37,219 nt of DNA from a virus, in the IMG/VR virus record IMGVR_UViG_3300046001_009048, positions 1-37,219 of that record; one strand, given 5' to 3'. Below, piece by piece: positions 17,094 to 24,503 of this stretch. Position numbers and translations under genes: made by a program. A model generated the notes under the pieces. It worked only from the letters and a program-made list of their open reading frames with translations, made no database searches and was not told the DNA's origin. The number at the start of each line of letters is the position of its first letter. Positions within the stretch are counted from its first letter, which is position 1.

Positions 17094-17959
17094 TTTAATA
17101 AATTGATAGCATTTATTACTTGATCGTCTTTTATATTATCACATCCACCCTTCTCAAATATAGATATATTATTTTTATTCATTGGTGCTAGTGCTTCAAA
17201 ATTTGAGATGTGATTAGTCATCCAATCTGTCAACAACGTAATCTGTGGGAATTCATACGCGCCCATTACTAAACTACTTCCAGCATCTGTTCCAATCATA
17301 AAAGAACATCCCAAAGTTGTTCTAATTTGATCAAGAAAATCTAAATGTTTAGCAATAAAGAATCTTCCTTTTGCCTCTTCGGTTGTATTTAAAATATTAA
17401 AATCGTTTGGGTGACCAAATTGTATTATTTTAAAATCAGTTTCTTGAAGTATTCTTAATACAAGTTTTTTATACCATTCTTTTGTTGGACTTCTTTTTAT
17501 ATCTAATCCATTACCAGCCATCGGCCAAACAGCTATTGTCTTAGGATTATATTCTATATCAAACCATTTGATTAATTTTGGTGTTCTTAATTCTGGATCT
17601 AAATCATTCCAATTTAATCCCATCATTATAAAATTTTCTTCTACCATATGATATTTATTATACCAAAATGGATCTGGATGTTGAAGATCTGGAGGAATAA
17701 TAATGTCATGTGATTTAAAAAAAGCTATATCTGCTTCATTCGGATTTTCTAAGATCTCATTAATATGAATCCTGTCAATTAATGGTTGATTGTATAACAA
17801 TTGAGCAAATACAGCGTTTTTCTTTGCTACCGATACAGTTTTATATGAATTTGGATATTTCTTTTCTAAAAGATTCAAAATAGGTAGAGATGTAATTAAG
17901 TCGCCGCCTTTGCTAGGTCTTAAACCTATTATTTTTAAATTTTTTCCTTCTTTTAGCAT
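17090..17959 (-). CDS. GT9-like (heptosyltransferase-type) transferase
   Basis: A 289-residue GT-B protein with the heptosyltransferase-like opening IIGLRPSKGGDLITSLPILNLL (the G-DxxxSLP loop) and a second domain with TIAVWPMAGNGLDIKRSPTKEWY and GCSFMIGTDAGSSLVMGAYEFPQI. The last segment corresponds to the GT9 nucleotide-sugar site (x-D-S/G-x-H/L-A-x-P). It is related to WaaF/WaaC-type enzymes but acts on an unknown sugar. Another GT9-like gene starts the operon. Confidence 0.8.
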   Translation of the reverse strand: MLKEGKNLKIIGLRPSKGGDLITSLPILNLLEKKYPNSYKTVSVAKKNAVFAQLLYNQPLIDRIHINEILENPNEADIAFFKSHDIIIPPDLQHPDPFWYNKYHMVEENFIMMGLNWNDLDPELRTPKLIKWFDIEYNPKTIAVWPMAGNGLDIKRSPTKEWYKKLVLRILQETDFKIIQFGHPNDFNILNTTEEAKGRFFIAKHLDFLDQIRTTLGCSFMIGTDAGSSLVMGAYEFPQITLLTDWMTNHISNFEALAPMNKNNISIFEKGGCDNIKDDQVINAINLLK

Positions 17960-17965
17960 ATTAAA

Positions 17966-18748
17966 TTATAACGTAGATAATAATAGTTGTCTATAAGTAT
18001 TTTGTATGCCTTTTTCCAAACCTATTGTAGTTATTGGCAGATTGCTTTGTCCACAATAGAATTGCAAATCTTTATTATTTTGTAGATTGACTTTTACTTT
18101 ATGTTCTCCTAGATTATTAATGAATTCGCTTATGTCTTCTAATGTATGTTTTTGTTTATAAGAACAATTAATTTCTTTATCTAGTTTATCATTTAAAATA
18201 TAATAATCAACAAGATTAATCAAATCTTGCATATAGAAAAAATCCATAACTTTATTAGTAAATATATCAATCGGCTCTTTGTTTATGTATTTAAATAAAT
18301 TACATTTAATAAATCTTGTGTTTAATTCATTCTTGTCAAAAACTGCAAAAATTCTTATATTATAAAAATTATCAATTTCTTTGATTGATTCTGCTATTAT
18401 TTTTTTACTTAAACCGTATGGTGTTTCTGGTTGGAATATCTCTGCGCCTGAACCGAAGGATATGAGTTTATTAAAATGATCTTTATTTTCAAGTAAATTG
18501 TAATACATTTTAAGGTTTACATCCATGACATTTGCAGTATCTTTAACTAGTCTCATACCGCCTTTAATTGCTGTATGAATAACTATATCATAGTATTCAT
18601 TTTCTTCAAACCATCTTTTTGTTTGATGTGGATTTGAAAGATCGAAATCTAAAATCGAAATAGATTTACAATTATATTTTCTATTAAATACAGAATATAA
18701 AGATCTTCCTATATATCCATTTCCTCCTGTGATTAATATCTTTAACAT
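17966..18748 (-). CDS. NAD-dependent sugar reductase/epimerase (SDR)
   Basis: A 260-residue SDR with ITGGNGYIGRSL (6-17), ISFGSGAEIF with Ser100, and catalytic YGLSK (Tyr111, Lys115). This motif set resembles GDP-fucose synthase and RmlD-like reductases, though it is short. It is directly downstream of the PanB-like gene (2-base gap) and the TPP enzyme, so it may reduce the branched keto sugar formed there, as YerF-type reductases do in yersiniose synthesis. That link is inferred from gene order. Confidence 0.75.
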   Translation of the reverse strand: MLKILITGGNGYIGRSLYSVFNRKYNCKSISILDFDLSNPHQTKRWFEENEYYDIVIHTAIKGGMRLVKDTANVMDVNLKMYYNLLENKDHFNKLISFGSGAEIFQPETPYGLSKKIIAESIKEIDNFYNIRIFAVFDKNELNTRFIKCNLFKYINKEPIDIFTNKVMDFFYMQDLINLVDYYILNDKLDKEINCSYKQKHTLEDISEFINNLGEHKVKVNLQNNKDLQFYCGQSNLPITTIGLEKGIQNTYRQLLLSTL

Positions 18749-18749
18749 T

Positions 18750-19679
18750 TTAAGATTTCCAACTTTTAGAATTCATCACATTCTGTAGCTCTTCTTCTTT
18801 AATTGGGTAGATATAATCTTTGCATGGATATTTATTTTGTTTTACTTCTTCTATATATTTTCTAATTGCTAGTGTTGTTATATTTAATATTCCATCTTGT
18901 CTTGTATCAATTCCGTATTTTTTAATATTCTCTTGAGATTTAATAGTATCTGAATAATTATCTACAATTTCTGAAATATAACATTTTGCAAACCAAGGTC
19001 TAAAATTTGGATGTAAGCCCAAAAGATCATGGGCAATTATCAATTGTCCATCTACTAAATCTCCTGCTCCAATTCCCATAATTGGAATTTTTAATTGTAT
19101 AGATATCTGTTCCGCAACTTTCGCGGGTACTGCTTCTAATAGGATCATAGAACATCCCGCGTATTCTATTGCTTTTGCATCGTCAAGCATTTCTTCAAAA
19201 CTTTCCTGAGTTTTCCCTTGCACTCTATATCCTCCAAAACTAACAGCACTTTGAGGAGTTAATCCGAGATGTCCAACGACTAAAATACCAGCATTAACAA
19301 TTGCTTTGATTTTATCTTCGACTCTTTTACCGCCTTCCAACTTAATAGCATCACATCCTGCTTCTTTAACAAATCTAAGAGCATTTTTTACAGCTTCTTC
19401 CTCGGATACTTCATATGATCCTTGAGGCATATCACCAACTATAAATGTATTTGGTGCTCCTCTTCTTGCGGCTTTAGCAAAACTTATCATTTCATCCATC
19501 GTCACGGGATTTGTAGTTTCATATCCTAATTCAACCATTCCTCCAGAGTCTCCAACTAAAATCATATCAATTCCAGCTTTTTCTGCTGCAAATGCGATTG
19601 GATAATTATAAGCAGTTATCCAAGTGATTTTTTCATTTAGATCTTTCATTTTATTGAAAGTAACAATATTTTTTTTCAT
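18750..19679 (-). CDS. panB: PanB-like ketopantoate hydroxymethyltransferase homologue
   Basis: A 309-residue PanB homologue (usual length about 264) with the Mg2+ and catalytic residues in place: VGDSGGM (Asp44), GDMPQGSYE (Asp83), AIKLEGG (Lys113, Glu115), GHLGLTPQS (136-144), LLEAVPA (Glu182) and GIGAGDLVDGQ. PanB joins a C1 unit from methylene-tetrahydrofolate to 2-ketoisovalerate in pantothenate synthesis. Here no panC or panD is near; the start overlaps the TPP-enzyme stop as ATGA, in a sugar operon. A use in sugar or side-chain building is therefore more likely than coenzyme A supply. The Phe of DMPFGSY is Gln and the C-terminus is extended. Confidence 0.88.
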   Translation of the reverse strand: MKKNIVTFNKMKDLNEKITWITAYNYPIAFAAEKAGIDMILVGDSGGMVELGYETTNPVTMDEMISFAKAARRGAPNTFIVGDMPQGSYEVSEEEAVKNALRFVKEAGCDAIKLEGGKRVEDKIKAIVNAGILVVGHLGLTPQSAVSFGGYRVQGKTQESFEEMLDDAKAIEYAGCSMILLEAVPAKVAEQISIQLKIPIMGIGAGDLVDGQLIIAHDLLGLHPNFRPWFAKCYISEIVDNYSDTIKSQENIKKYGIDTRQDGILNITTLAIRKYIEEVKQNKYPCKDYIYPIKEEELQNVMNSKSWKS

Positions 19680-20428
19680 TTTATCATCTCCCTTTCTCTT
19701 TCTTGGTCGTCTAAGAATGGATACATATCATCTAGTCCACATTGAATATTTTTACCTGTACTTTGATCTTTTTTAAAAGAAACAGTTGGAATAACCTCTT
19801 GATCTTCTTTACAAGAGACTTCGCATAAAATTGGTTTCTTTTGATTGATAATTTCTTTAATATTATCTTCTAATCCTTGGTTACTAGATATTTTAATATA
19901 ATCTAATTCATATGTTTCTGCTACTTTTTTTAGGTCTGGAAACCACAATCCTTTTCCTGCGCTAGTTCCGTAGACTCTTTTTTCATAGAATTTATTTTGT
20001 GTATTTTTAATACTTAAATAGCCTTTATTGTTCCATATAAAAATCTTGATTGGTATATTAAAATTTTTTATTGTTGCTAATTCTTGTAGATTAGAATTAA
20101 AGCTTCCATCCCCTGTAATTACCAAGATATTCTTGGTTGAATCTCCAAAATAGGCTCCTATACCAGCTGGTAAAGCAAAGCCCATATCTGCTTGCGCGCC
20201 AGACAAAACAAATATTTGGTTTAATTTTAATTTAAGGTTTTGACATGGAACATAGATTGCCGAACCTGCATCGCAAACTATGATCTCTTTTTCTGTCATA
20301 TTTTTATTAAGAATCTCTATAAAAGAATATAGATTAACGCCATTCTCATCATTTTTAAACTCATCTATAAATATTGGCCATTTATTTTTCCAATATTTAC
20401 ATTTTTCTATCCATTCTTCTTTATTCAT
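19676..20428 (-). CDS. TPP-dependent enzyme, C-terminal (PP) part
   Basis: A 250-residue TPP-binding half of an acetolactate-synthase-like enzyme. ITGDGSFNSNLQEL (105-118) to IWNNKGY (131-137) form the Mg-TPP motif GDG-x25-NN, and SGAQADMGFALPAGIG (76-91) is the family block before it. The opening MNKEEWIEKCKYWKNKWP is normally internal in full-length enzymes of glycan clusters. It starts 8 bases before the end of the gene holding the PYR and middle domains. Together the two halves reach 585 residues, the usual full length. It may be a true two-subunit enzyme or a frameshifted one. Confidence 0.88.
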   Translation of the reverse strand: MNKEEWIEKCKYWKNKWPIFIDEFKNDENGVNLYSFIEILNKNMTEKEIIVCDAGSAIYVPCQNLKLKLNQIFVLSGAQADMGFALPAGIGAYFGDSTKNILVITGDGSFNSNLQELATIKNFNIPIKIFIWNNKGYLSIKNTQNKFYEKRVYGTSAGKGLWFPDLKKVAETYELDYIKISSNQGLEDNIKEIINQKKPILCEVSCKEDQEVIPTVSFKKDQSTGKNIQCGLDDMYPFLDDQEREREMIK

Positions 20429-21428
20429 TAAAAAAATCCTTCAAGTCCATTTGAATAAATTTATCTATTTTATTATCGTTAAATTTATTATATTCATTCT
20501 TATCTATATCTACCATAATTTTATAAGATTTAGGTGAAAATAAGTTTTCATCATATCCTGTATGAGAACAATTTAAAGAACAGCCTAATATCAGTAATAG
20601 ATCACAATTTTGAATAGCAAAATTTCCAGATCTACTTCCCTTGATGCCAATTGTTCCTATGTTAAGAGGATGCTCGTATCCTAAGATTTCTATGCCTAAA
20701 TATGTTGTGACAAATGGCAAATTATTTTGTTCTATAAAATTTTTAAAATCTTTATTTGTTTTACTTAAAACTACTCCATAACCACCTAAAACTAAAGGAC
20801 GATTGTACTGTTTGATTATATTTAAAACATTCGAGAGTTCATTATTTTTTATATTAATATTTTTAGATTCAAATTCTTTATAATTCTCTGGCATTTGAGC
20901 ATGTTGAATATCACTTGGTATATCAAGCCAAACTGGTCCCATTCTGCCAGATAAAGCTTCATTAATAGCACAATCTAATTCATAAGCAACTTCATCTACT
21001 GACTCTATAATTTTTGCATATTTTGTCATAGATTTAACTGTAGAGATTATGTCATGTTCTTGAACACCATATTTTCTTATAGATATATTTTTATTCTTAT
21101 TGATAAAAAAACTAGTTTGATTTAATTTAACATTTCCAGATATAAATAATATAGGAATACTATCTTGCCATGCATCTAGAAGAGAGGTCAAACAATTTGT
21201 TCCTCCGCATCCAGTAGTTGGGTTAACTACAGATAATTTTTTTGTTACTTTACTTTCTCCTATGGCTGCATGACCCGCGCCTTGCTCATGATGAAAACAA
21301 ATATATTGTATATCATTATTTTTTATAAAACCATCATTAAGACCACCTGCTCCACCGCCCATTATTCCATAAACATACTTTACTCCTAATTCAACTAATC
21401 TTTTGGCAATATAATCTGAAACTCTCAT
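20421..21428 (-). CDS. TPP-dependent enzyme, N-terminal (PYR and middle) part
   Basis: A 335-residue protein with the PYR domain, including catalytic Glu48 in FHHEQGAGHAAIGES and NPTTGCGGTNCLTSLLDAW, followed by the middle domain (RPLVLGGYGVVLS, GTIGIKGSRSGNFAI, DLLLILGCSLN). This is the acetolactate synthase/pyruvate decarboxylase architecture without the PP domain, which is encoded in the next, overlapping frame. In a sugar operon with an RfbH enzyme the closest precedent is YerE, which adds a two-carbon unit from pyruvate to a 4-keto-3,6-dideoxy sugar. That role is inferred. Confidence 0.88.
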   Translation of the reverse strand: MRVSDYIAKRLVELGVKYVYGIMGGGAGGLNDGFIKNNDIQYICFHHEQGAGHAAIGESKVTKKLSVVNPTTGCGGTNCLTSLLDAWQDSIPILFISGNVKLNQTSFFINKNKNISIRKYGVQEHDIISTVKSMTKYAKIIESVDEVAYELDCAINEALSGRMGPVWLDIPSDIQHAQMPENYKEFESKNINIKNNELSNVLNIIKQYNRPLVLGGYGVVLSKTNKDFKNFIEQNNLPFVTTYLGIEILGYEHPLNIGTIGIKGSRSGNFAIQNCDLLLILGCSLNCSHTGYDENLFSPKSYKIMVDIDKNEYNKFNDNKIDKFIQMDLKDFFNE

Positions 21429-21429
21429 T

Positions 21430-22338
21430 TTAATATTTAAAGAAAAATATATCTTTCCAAGTAGTTTGATTATTTTGAATTAGATTAAGTAAATATTTTC
21501 TATCTATCAAAGTCGTTTGTGGGTATTTTATATTTGCATCTACTAATTTGACTACATCACTATAGTTTGTATTAATTGGAACGCACTCTTCGTAGTCTTC
21601 TTTCCATCTACTCATCCAAGGTATTCTATTAAATTGAGGATCAAGAATTAATCTTGGAATTCCTAATTGATAAGCAATATGGCTTGGACCATTACATGTG
21701 AATATACCATATTCACTTTTAACTAACCAATCTAATGATTCTTCAAAAGTTGGATCATCGTGAATAAAAACATTTTTAGGAAAAGATATATTAAAATTAT
21801 CATAATTAATTTCTTTGTCCCATCTTTTAACTTTTGGAAAGTATATAGTATAATCGGGCAAATGTTCGGCTAAAGATCTGAGAAGAATTGGGATATTCTC
21901 ATAAGTATATCCTTTTGTCGTGGTTGTTAATCCGCAATATATAATCTTTTCTTTTTTAGCAAAATGTCCATTAAGTATTCTTGTTTTTTTAATTAATTGA
22001 GGATTTAAACCATATTGTTTATAGTCCAGAGCCAAGGGGCTTCTAAAAAGAAGATCTGGTACATTATATGTAATATTTAAAGCGTTATATTTAGACTTTA
22101 ATTCGCTTTGAAGACTTTTATCTGTAATAATTCTGTTTTCGTGGGCAATATTTTCGTTAATCTGTTCAACATCTAAAACATTTCCAAATATATACCATAA
22201 AGGTTTATAGACTTCATTTCTTGTTGAAATTAAAGTCTTATGTTTAATGTGTTGCTGATTTAAAAGATAAGATATTTGTAAAGATAAAATACAGTCACCT
22301 AAACCATGTCCACCAATATTTAAAAGATTATAATCCAC
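21430..22338 (-). CDS. GT9-like transferase, first gene of glycan operon
   Basis: A 302-residue GT-B-like protein. The opening NIGGHGLGDCILSLQISYLLNQ parallels the GxGDxxxSLP loop of GT9 enzymes; IIYCGLTTTTKGYTYENI and YGIFTCNGPSHIAYQLGIPRLIL form the second domain, the latter matching the GT9 donor site (T-x-GPSH-x-A-x-x-x-GIP). The start is GTG (22338); an in-frame stop lies just upstream, so no longer form exists. It follows a TTGACA promoter and has no visible Shine-Dalgarno sequence. Confidence 0.75.
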   Translation of the reverse strand: MDYNLLNIGGHGLGDCILSLQISYLLNQQHIKHKTLISTRNEVYKPLWYIFGNVLDVEQINENIAHENRIITDKSLQSELKSKYNALNITYNVPDLLFRSPLALDYKQYGLNPQLIKKTRILNGHFAKKEKIIYCGLTTTTKGYTYENIPILLRSLAEHLPDYTIYFPKVKRWDKEINYDNFNISFPKNVFIHDDPTFEESLDWLVKSEYGIFTCNGPSHIAYQLGIPRLILDPQFNRIPWMSRWKEDYEECVPINTNYSDVVKLVDANIKYPQTTLIDRKYLLNLIQNNQTTWKDIFFFKY

Positions 22339-22344
22339 ATGTAT

Positions 22345-22373
22345 ATGTTAATGGATTATTATAATAATGTCAA
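22345..22373 (-). promoter_or_regulatory. Sigma70-like promoter for the glycan operon
   Basis: On the minus strand TTGACA (22373-22368), 17 bases, then TAACAT (22350-22345). The -35 box is perfect and the -10 matches 4 of 6. The predicted start coincides with the GTG start codon at 22338, so the message may be leaderless. It falls in the gap before the late genes, at the head of the 24-gene run. Confidence 0.5.
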
Positions 22374-22667
22374 TTAAGAAAGATTATATTTTTCTACTGT
22401 GCTTTTTGGAATCCCAGCTTGCAAACCTTTAGATTTAGCTTTATTCCAAAGTTTTTTAATAAATGTTTCATAACTCATGGCTTTTTTCATACGGCCAAAG
22501 TTATTGATTGCGTCTCTTACGTCTTGAGTCGTGGTTATAGGAAAAGATCTATCTTCTGGAAAAAGGAAATCGCTATCTTTTAATTCGCTTCTTTTTTTGC
22601 CCTTATATATTTTTTGATAAGCGTCTGTTTCTGTAATATCTAATTCCAGAACTAATTTTTTTCTCAT
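22374..22667 (-). CDS. DUF6582-like small phage protein
   Basis: A 97-residue protein. The middle, LKDSDFLFPEDRSFPITTTQDVRDAINNF, resembles the DUF6582-type motif (DSxFxxPxxRxxPIxxxxxVRxAI) found at the ends of phage prohead proteases and capsid-linked proteins. The basic C-terminal half (IKKLWNKAKSKGL) may bind nucleic acid or protein. It lies 4 bases downstream of the Dps-like gene, in the same late unit. A virion or prohead role is inferred from the motif. Confidence 0.6.
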   Translation of the reverse strand: MRKKLVLELDITETDAYQKIYKGKKRSELKDSDFLFPEDRSFPITTTQDVRDAINNFGRMKKAMSYETFIKKLWNKAKSKGLQAGIPKSTVEKYNLS

Positions 22668-22671
22668 AATT

Positions 22672-23376
22672 TTAAACCAATGTTAAAAGATATTTTAATT
22701 TATTTAAACTACCAAGGATTTCATCTCTAATATTTAAAAGATCCGAATCCTTGGAACTGTCTAATTGACTGCTTAAACCAATAAGAAATTCAATATAACT
22801 ATCTGTTACTTTTACAAAATCTGTGCTTGCATAATTTGAAAGTGAAAGATTAAATGTATTTGCGGAAATTACTCTGCCATACTTACCCATATAGGTTTCA
22901 ATAAATTCATCAATTTTATCTGATAAAGAATCATAAACTCCACCAAATGAATTATGTTGTGAATATGACATTGTTTGCCAATGGAAAATTTTATATTGGT
23001 TTTGCATTTGAAGCATTGTTGTTTGAATCATTTCACCCTTACCATTTACTTCTGCATTAGTTTCTGTTTTTACGATTTCTTCTGCTTTGACTTCTGTTGC
23101 TGGGGCGGTTACTGCTGTATTTCTTGGTTCCTCAACTTTAGCTTCAATTTTTGGAGCTTCTTCTGTTTTAATTTCTTCTTTTTTATTCATATTTTTAATA
23201 TCTTGTGAAAAATCTATCTCTATTTCTGCTTTAGCTTTTTTTTGAGGCCCATTATAAGTATTTAAACAAATTGCAACCTTTTGTTTTTGTGGGTATTTTT
23301 CATCTTTCATAAACTCCATACAACGACCCATGTAATCGTTTTGTTTCTCATCCTTCTTAGGGTTTGGGATAGGCAT
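22672..23376 (-). CDS. Virion-associated protein with DUF5856 Dps-like domain
   Basis: A 234-residue protein from the chosen ATG at MPIPNPKK; an ATG 54 bases upstream is possible but adds an odd hydrophobic stretch, and the chosen start follows a TATAAATA promoter. The N-terminal motif MPIPNPKKDEKQNDYMGRC with a later AICLNTYNG is widespread on phage prohead proteins. A Glu/Lys/Ala-rich linker follows, then a ferritin-like helical domain (QNQYKIFHWQTMSYSQHNSF and YDSLSDKIDEFIETYMGKYG), the DUF5856 pattern. It may protect or bind DNA in the capsid, but catalytic iron binding is not shown. Confidence 0.7.
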   Translation of the reverse strand: MPIPNPKKDEKQNDYMGRCMEFMKDEKYPQKQKVAICLNTYNGPQKKAKAEIEIDFSQDIKNMNKKEEIKTEEAPKIEAKVEEPRNTAVTAPATEVKAEEIVKTETNAEVNGKGEMIQTTMLQMQNQYKIFHWQTMSYSQHNSFGGVYDSLSDKIDEFIETYMGKYGRVISANTFNLSLSNYASTDFVKVTDSYIEFLIGLSSQLDSSKDSDLLNIRDEILGSLNKLKYLLTLV

Positions 23377-23398
23377 ATATAATAATATACACATAAAA

Positions 23399-23406
23399 TA
23401 TTTATA
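23399..23406 (-). promoter_or_regulatory. T4-type late promoter (TATAAATA), minus strand
   Basis: An exact TATAAATA octamer 22 bases before the ATG at 23376. In T4 this box alone defines late promoters, read by gp55 with the sliding clamp. It would drive the Dps-like and DUF6582-like genes. A second copy faces the opposite way 103 bases to the right. Confidence 0.6.
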
Positions 23407-23509
23407 AGTAGAAGTGAGCCATCTTGTCAATGCTATAAATGATAATATTATGTCATTTTGTCTCTATTTAATATTTTTATCTCTGTAGAAAGTTGGCATA
23501 GATCTTGCA

Positions 23510-23517
23510 TATAAATA
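23510..23517 (+). promoter_or_regulatory. T4-type late promoter (TATAAATA) for hsp20
   Basis: An exact TATAAATA on the plus strand 21 bases before the hsp20 ATG, with a strong Shine-Dalgarno sequence between. Divergent to the copy at 23399-23406. Confidence 0.65.
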
Positions 23518-23521
23518 GTAC

Positions 23522-23529
23522 AAAGGAGG
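23522..23529 (+). promoter_or_regulatory. Strong Shine-Dalgarno site of hsp20
   Basis: AAAGGAGG, 9 bases before the ATG at 23539. It fixes the start and is far stronger than any other ribosome-binding site I saw in the window. Confidence 0.8.
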
Positions 23530-23538
23530 CATAAAACT

Positions 23539-23895
23539 ATGCTATTAACACTAAGAAATGGACATAGACCATTAGATATATTTGAAAATATATTCAATGA
23601 TTCTATATTTAATTATGATAAAGAATATTCTGACTTTGCTTTAGAAAATGATCAGTATTCTCTTGAAGTTCCTCTTGCAGGATTTAAGAAAGAAAATATT
23701 GATGTTACTACAAATCAAGAATATCTAACAGTTAGGGCTACAAGAAAAGAGGGCAAAGTAAAATATGAAAAGTCTTTTTACTTGCCAAGAAAAGTAGATC
23801 TTTCCGAAGTAAAGGCAAAACATGAAGATGGTTTGCTCTCAATTACCTTTGGCAAAGAAAATAAAAAACTACAAAATAAAATCAAAATAGACTAA
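23539..23895 (+). CDS. hsp20: Small heat-shock protein Hsp20
   Basis: A 118-residue alpha-crystallin chaperone. The core beta-sandwich runs from about residue 30 to 108: YSLEVPLAGFKKENIDVTT, YLTVRATRKEG, YEKSFYLPRKVDLSEVKAKHEDGLLSITF, with the A-x-x-x-x-G-L-L-like signature (AKHEDGLLSITF). It holds unfolding proteins and, in T4-like cyanophages and related phages, may help virion assembly or host stress control. It is one of three plus-strand genes in the window, with its own late promoter and ribosome site. The N-terminal arm is short. Confidence 0.95.
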   Translation: MLLTLRNGHRPLDIFENIFNDSIFNYDKEYSDFALENDQYSLEVPLAGFKKENIDVTTNQEYLTVRATRKEGKVKYEKSFYLPRKVDLSEVKAKHEDGLLSITFGKENKKLQNKIKID

Positions 23896-23902
23896 TAATA
23901 AT

Positions 23903-23933
23903 CTTAGCGTCAAGTTCAATCCTTGGCGCTAAG
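23903..23933 (+). terminator. Strong hairpin after hsp20
   Basis: CTTAGCGTCAAG (23903-23914) pairs with CTTGGCGCTAAG (23922-23933) over 12 pairs, one of them G-U on the plus strand, around a 7-base loop. It starts 8 bases after the hsp20 stop. There is no immediate T-run, so it may be a weak terminator or an RNA-stabilising end. Its last AAG overlaps the AAGTGTAA motif. Confidence 0.55.
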
Positions 23934-23938
23934 TGTAA
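23933..23938 (+). promoter_or_regulatory. GTGTAA motif before the 24-aa membrane peptide
   Basis: Plus-strand AAGTGTAA, 9 bases before the ATG at 23948. One of only two plus-strand cases, and it marks an otherwise easily missed small gene. Confidence 0.4.
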
Positions 23939-23947
23939 TACTTTTAT

Positions 23948-24022
23948 ATGAGTATTGCTTCTTGGTTAATCTGTGGTGCGGTTTTAATTTATATTCTTTA
24001 TTTAAAAGAGAGAATTAAATAG
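23948..24022 (+). CDS. Tiny membrane peptide, 24 aa
   Basis: Reading MSIASWLICGAVLIYILYLK then a short basic end (ERIK), this is one transmembrane helix with a positive tail, consistent with a small holin- or antiholin-like or membrane-targeting peptide. It fills the space between hsp20 and the converging gene at 24026 and has the GTGTAA motif at normal spacing. Very short reading frames arise by chance, so it needs proof. Confidence 0.5.
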   Translation: MSIASWLICGAVLIYILYLKERIK

Positions 24023-24025
24023 AAA

Positions 24026-24487
24026 TTATTTTAAGGTAATATTTTTTCTATCGCCAAGTTTTAATTGTTTTCTTAGATTAATAATCCTGCGTTGCTGTGG
24101 AGATATACTAGGAGTTGGTGATCCTCCAGATGATACAGTTGGCGCAGGTAAATAAGTAGAACCACCCCAAGGGCCATTTACCGTAGAGAAAATTAATCCA
24201 ATAGGGCAATCTGGTAGTGAACTTGTAGCTGTAATATCTGTTTGATATATTTGTTGTATACCAAAAAAAGGTATGTTATCTACTATTACCCAAGCCGCAG
24301 CAATACCCGGAGGATTATAGTTGTTTGCCACGCCTATATAGGGCTGGGAATTCATATTTCCATCTTTGGTAAATCTTGTAAATAGCACGCCATTTACTGT
24401 TTCAGTACCAGCAGACACATATGTACCATTCGCACTGGCGAGTCCTGCTCCAGCTACTATAACAGTAGTTTGATTACATGTTGCCAT
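24026..24487 (-). CDS. Putative virion protein with NGTY-type domain
   Basis: A 153-residue protein. The start, VIVAGAGLASANGTYVSAGTETVNGVLFTRF, matches the GAGxxxxNGTYxxxGxxNGxxxY pattern seen in some phage virion proteins, probably a beta-rich binding domain. A Pro/Ser/Gly linker (APTVSSGGSPTPSISPQ) separates a basic C-terminal tail. It is the first gene after the membrane cluster, with a GTGTAA motif 9 bases before the ATG. A structural or receptor-binding role is inferred. Confidence 0.6.
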   Translation of the reverse strand: MATCNQTTVIVAGAGLASANGTYVSAGTETVNGVLFTRFTKDGNMNSQPYIGVANNYNPPGIAAAWVIVDNIPFFGIQQIYQTDITATSSLPDCPIGLIFSTVNGPWGGSTYLPAPTVSSGGSPTPSISPQQRRIINLRKQLKLGDRKNITLK

Positions 24488-24496
24488 ATAGAATAT

Positions 24497-24502
24497 TTAC
24501 AC
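24497..24502 (-). promoter_or_regulatory. GTGTAA motif before the NGTY-domain gene
   Basis: The minus strand reads GATAAATAAGGTGTAA, then 9 bases to the ATG at 24487. GATAAATA is one change from the T4 late octamer. Confidence 0.45.
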
Positions 24503-24503
24503 C

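Noticed and set aside
18750-19679. Pantothenate biosynthesis as an auxiliary metabolic function
   Set aside because: No other pathway gene is present and PanB is fused by ATGA overlap to a sugar-cluster TPP enzyme.
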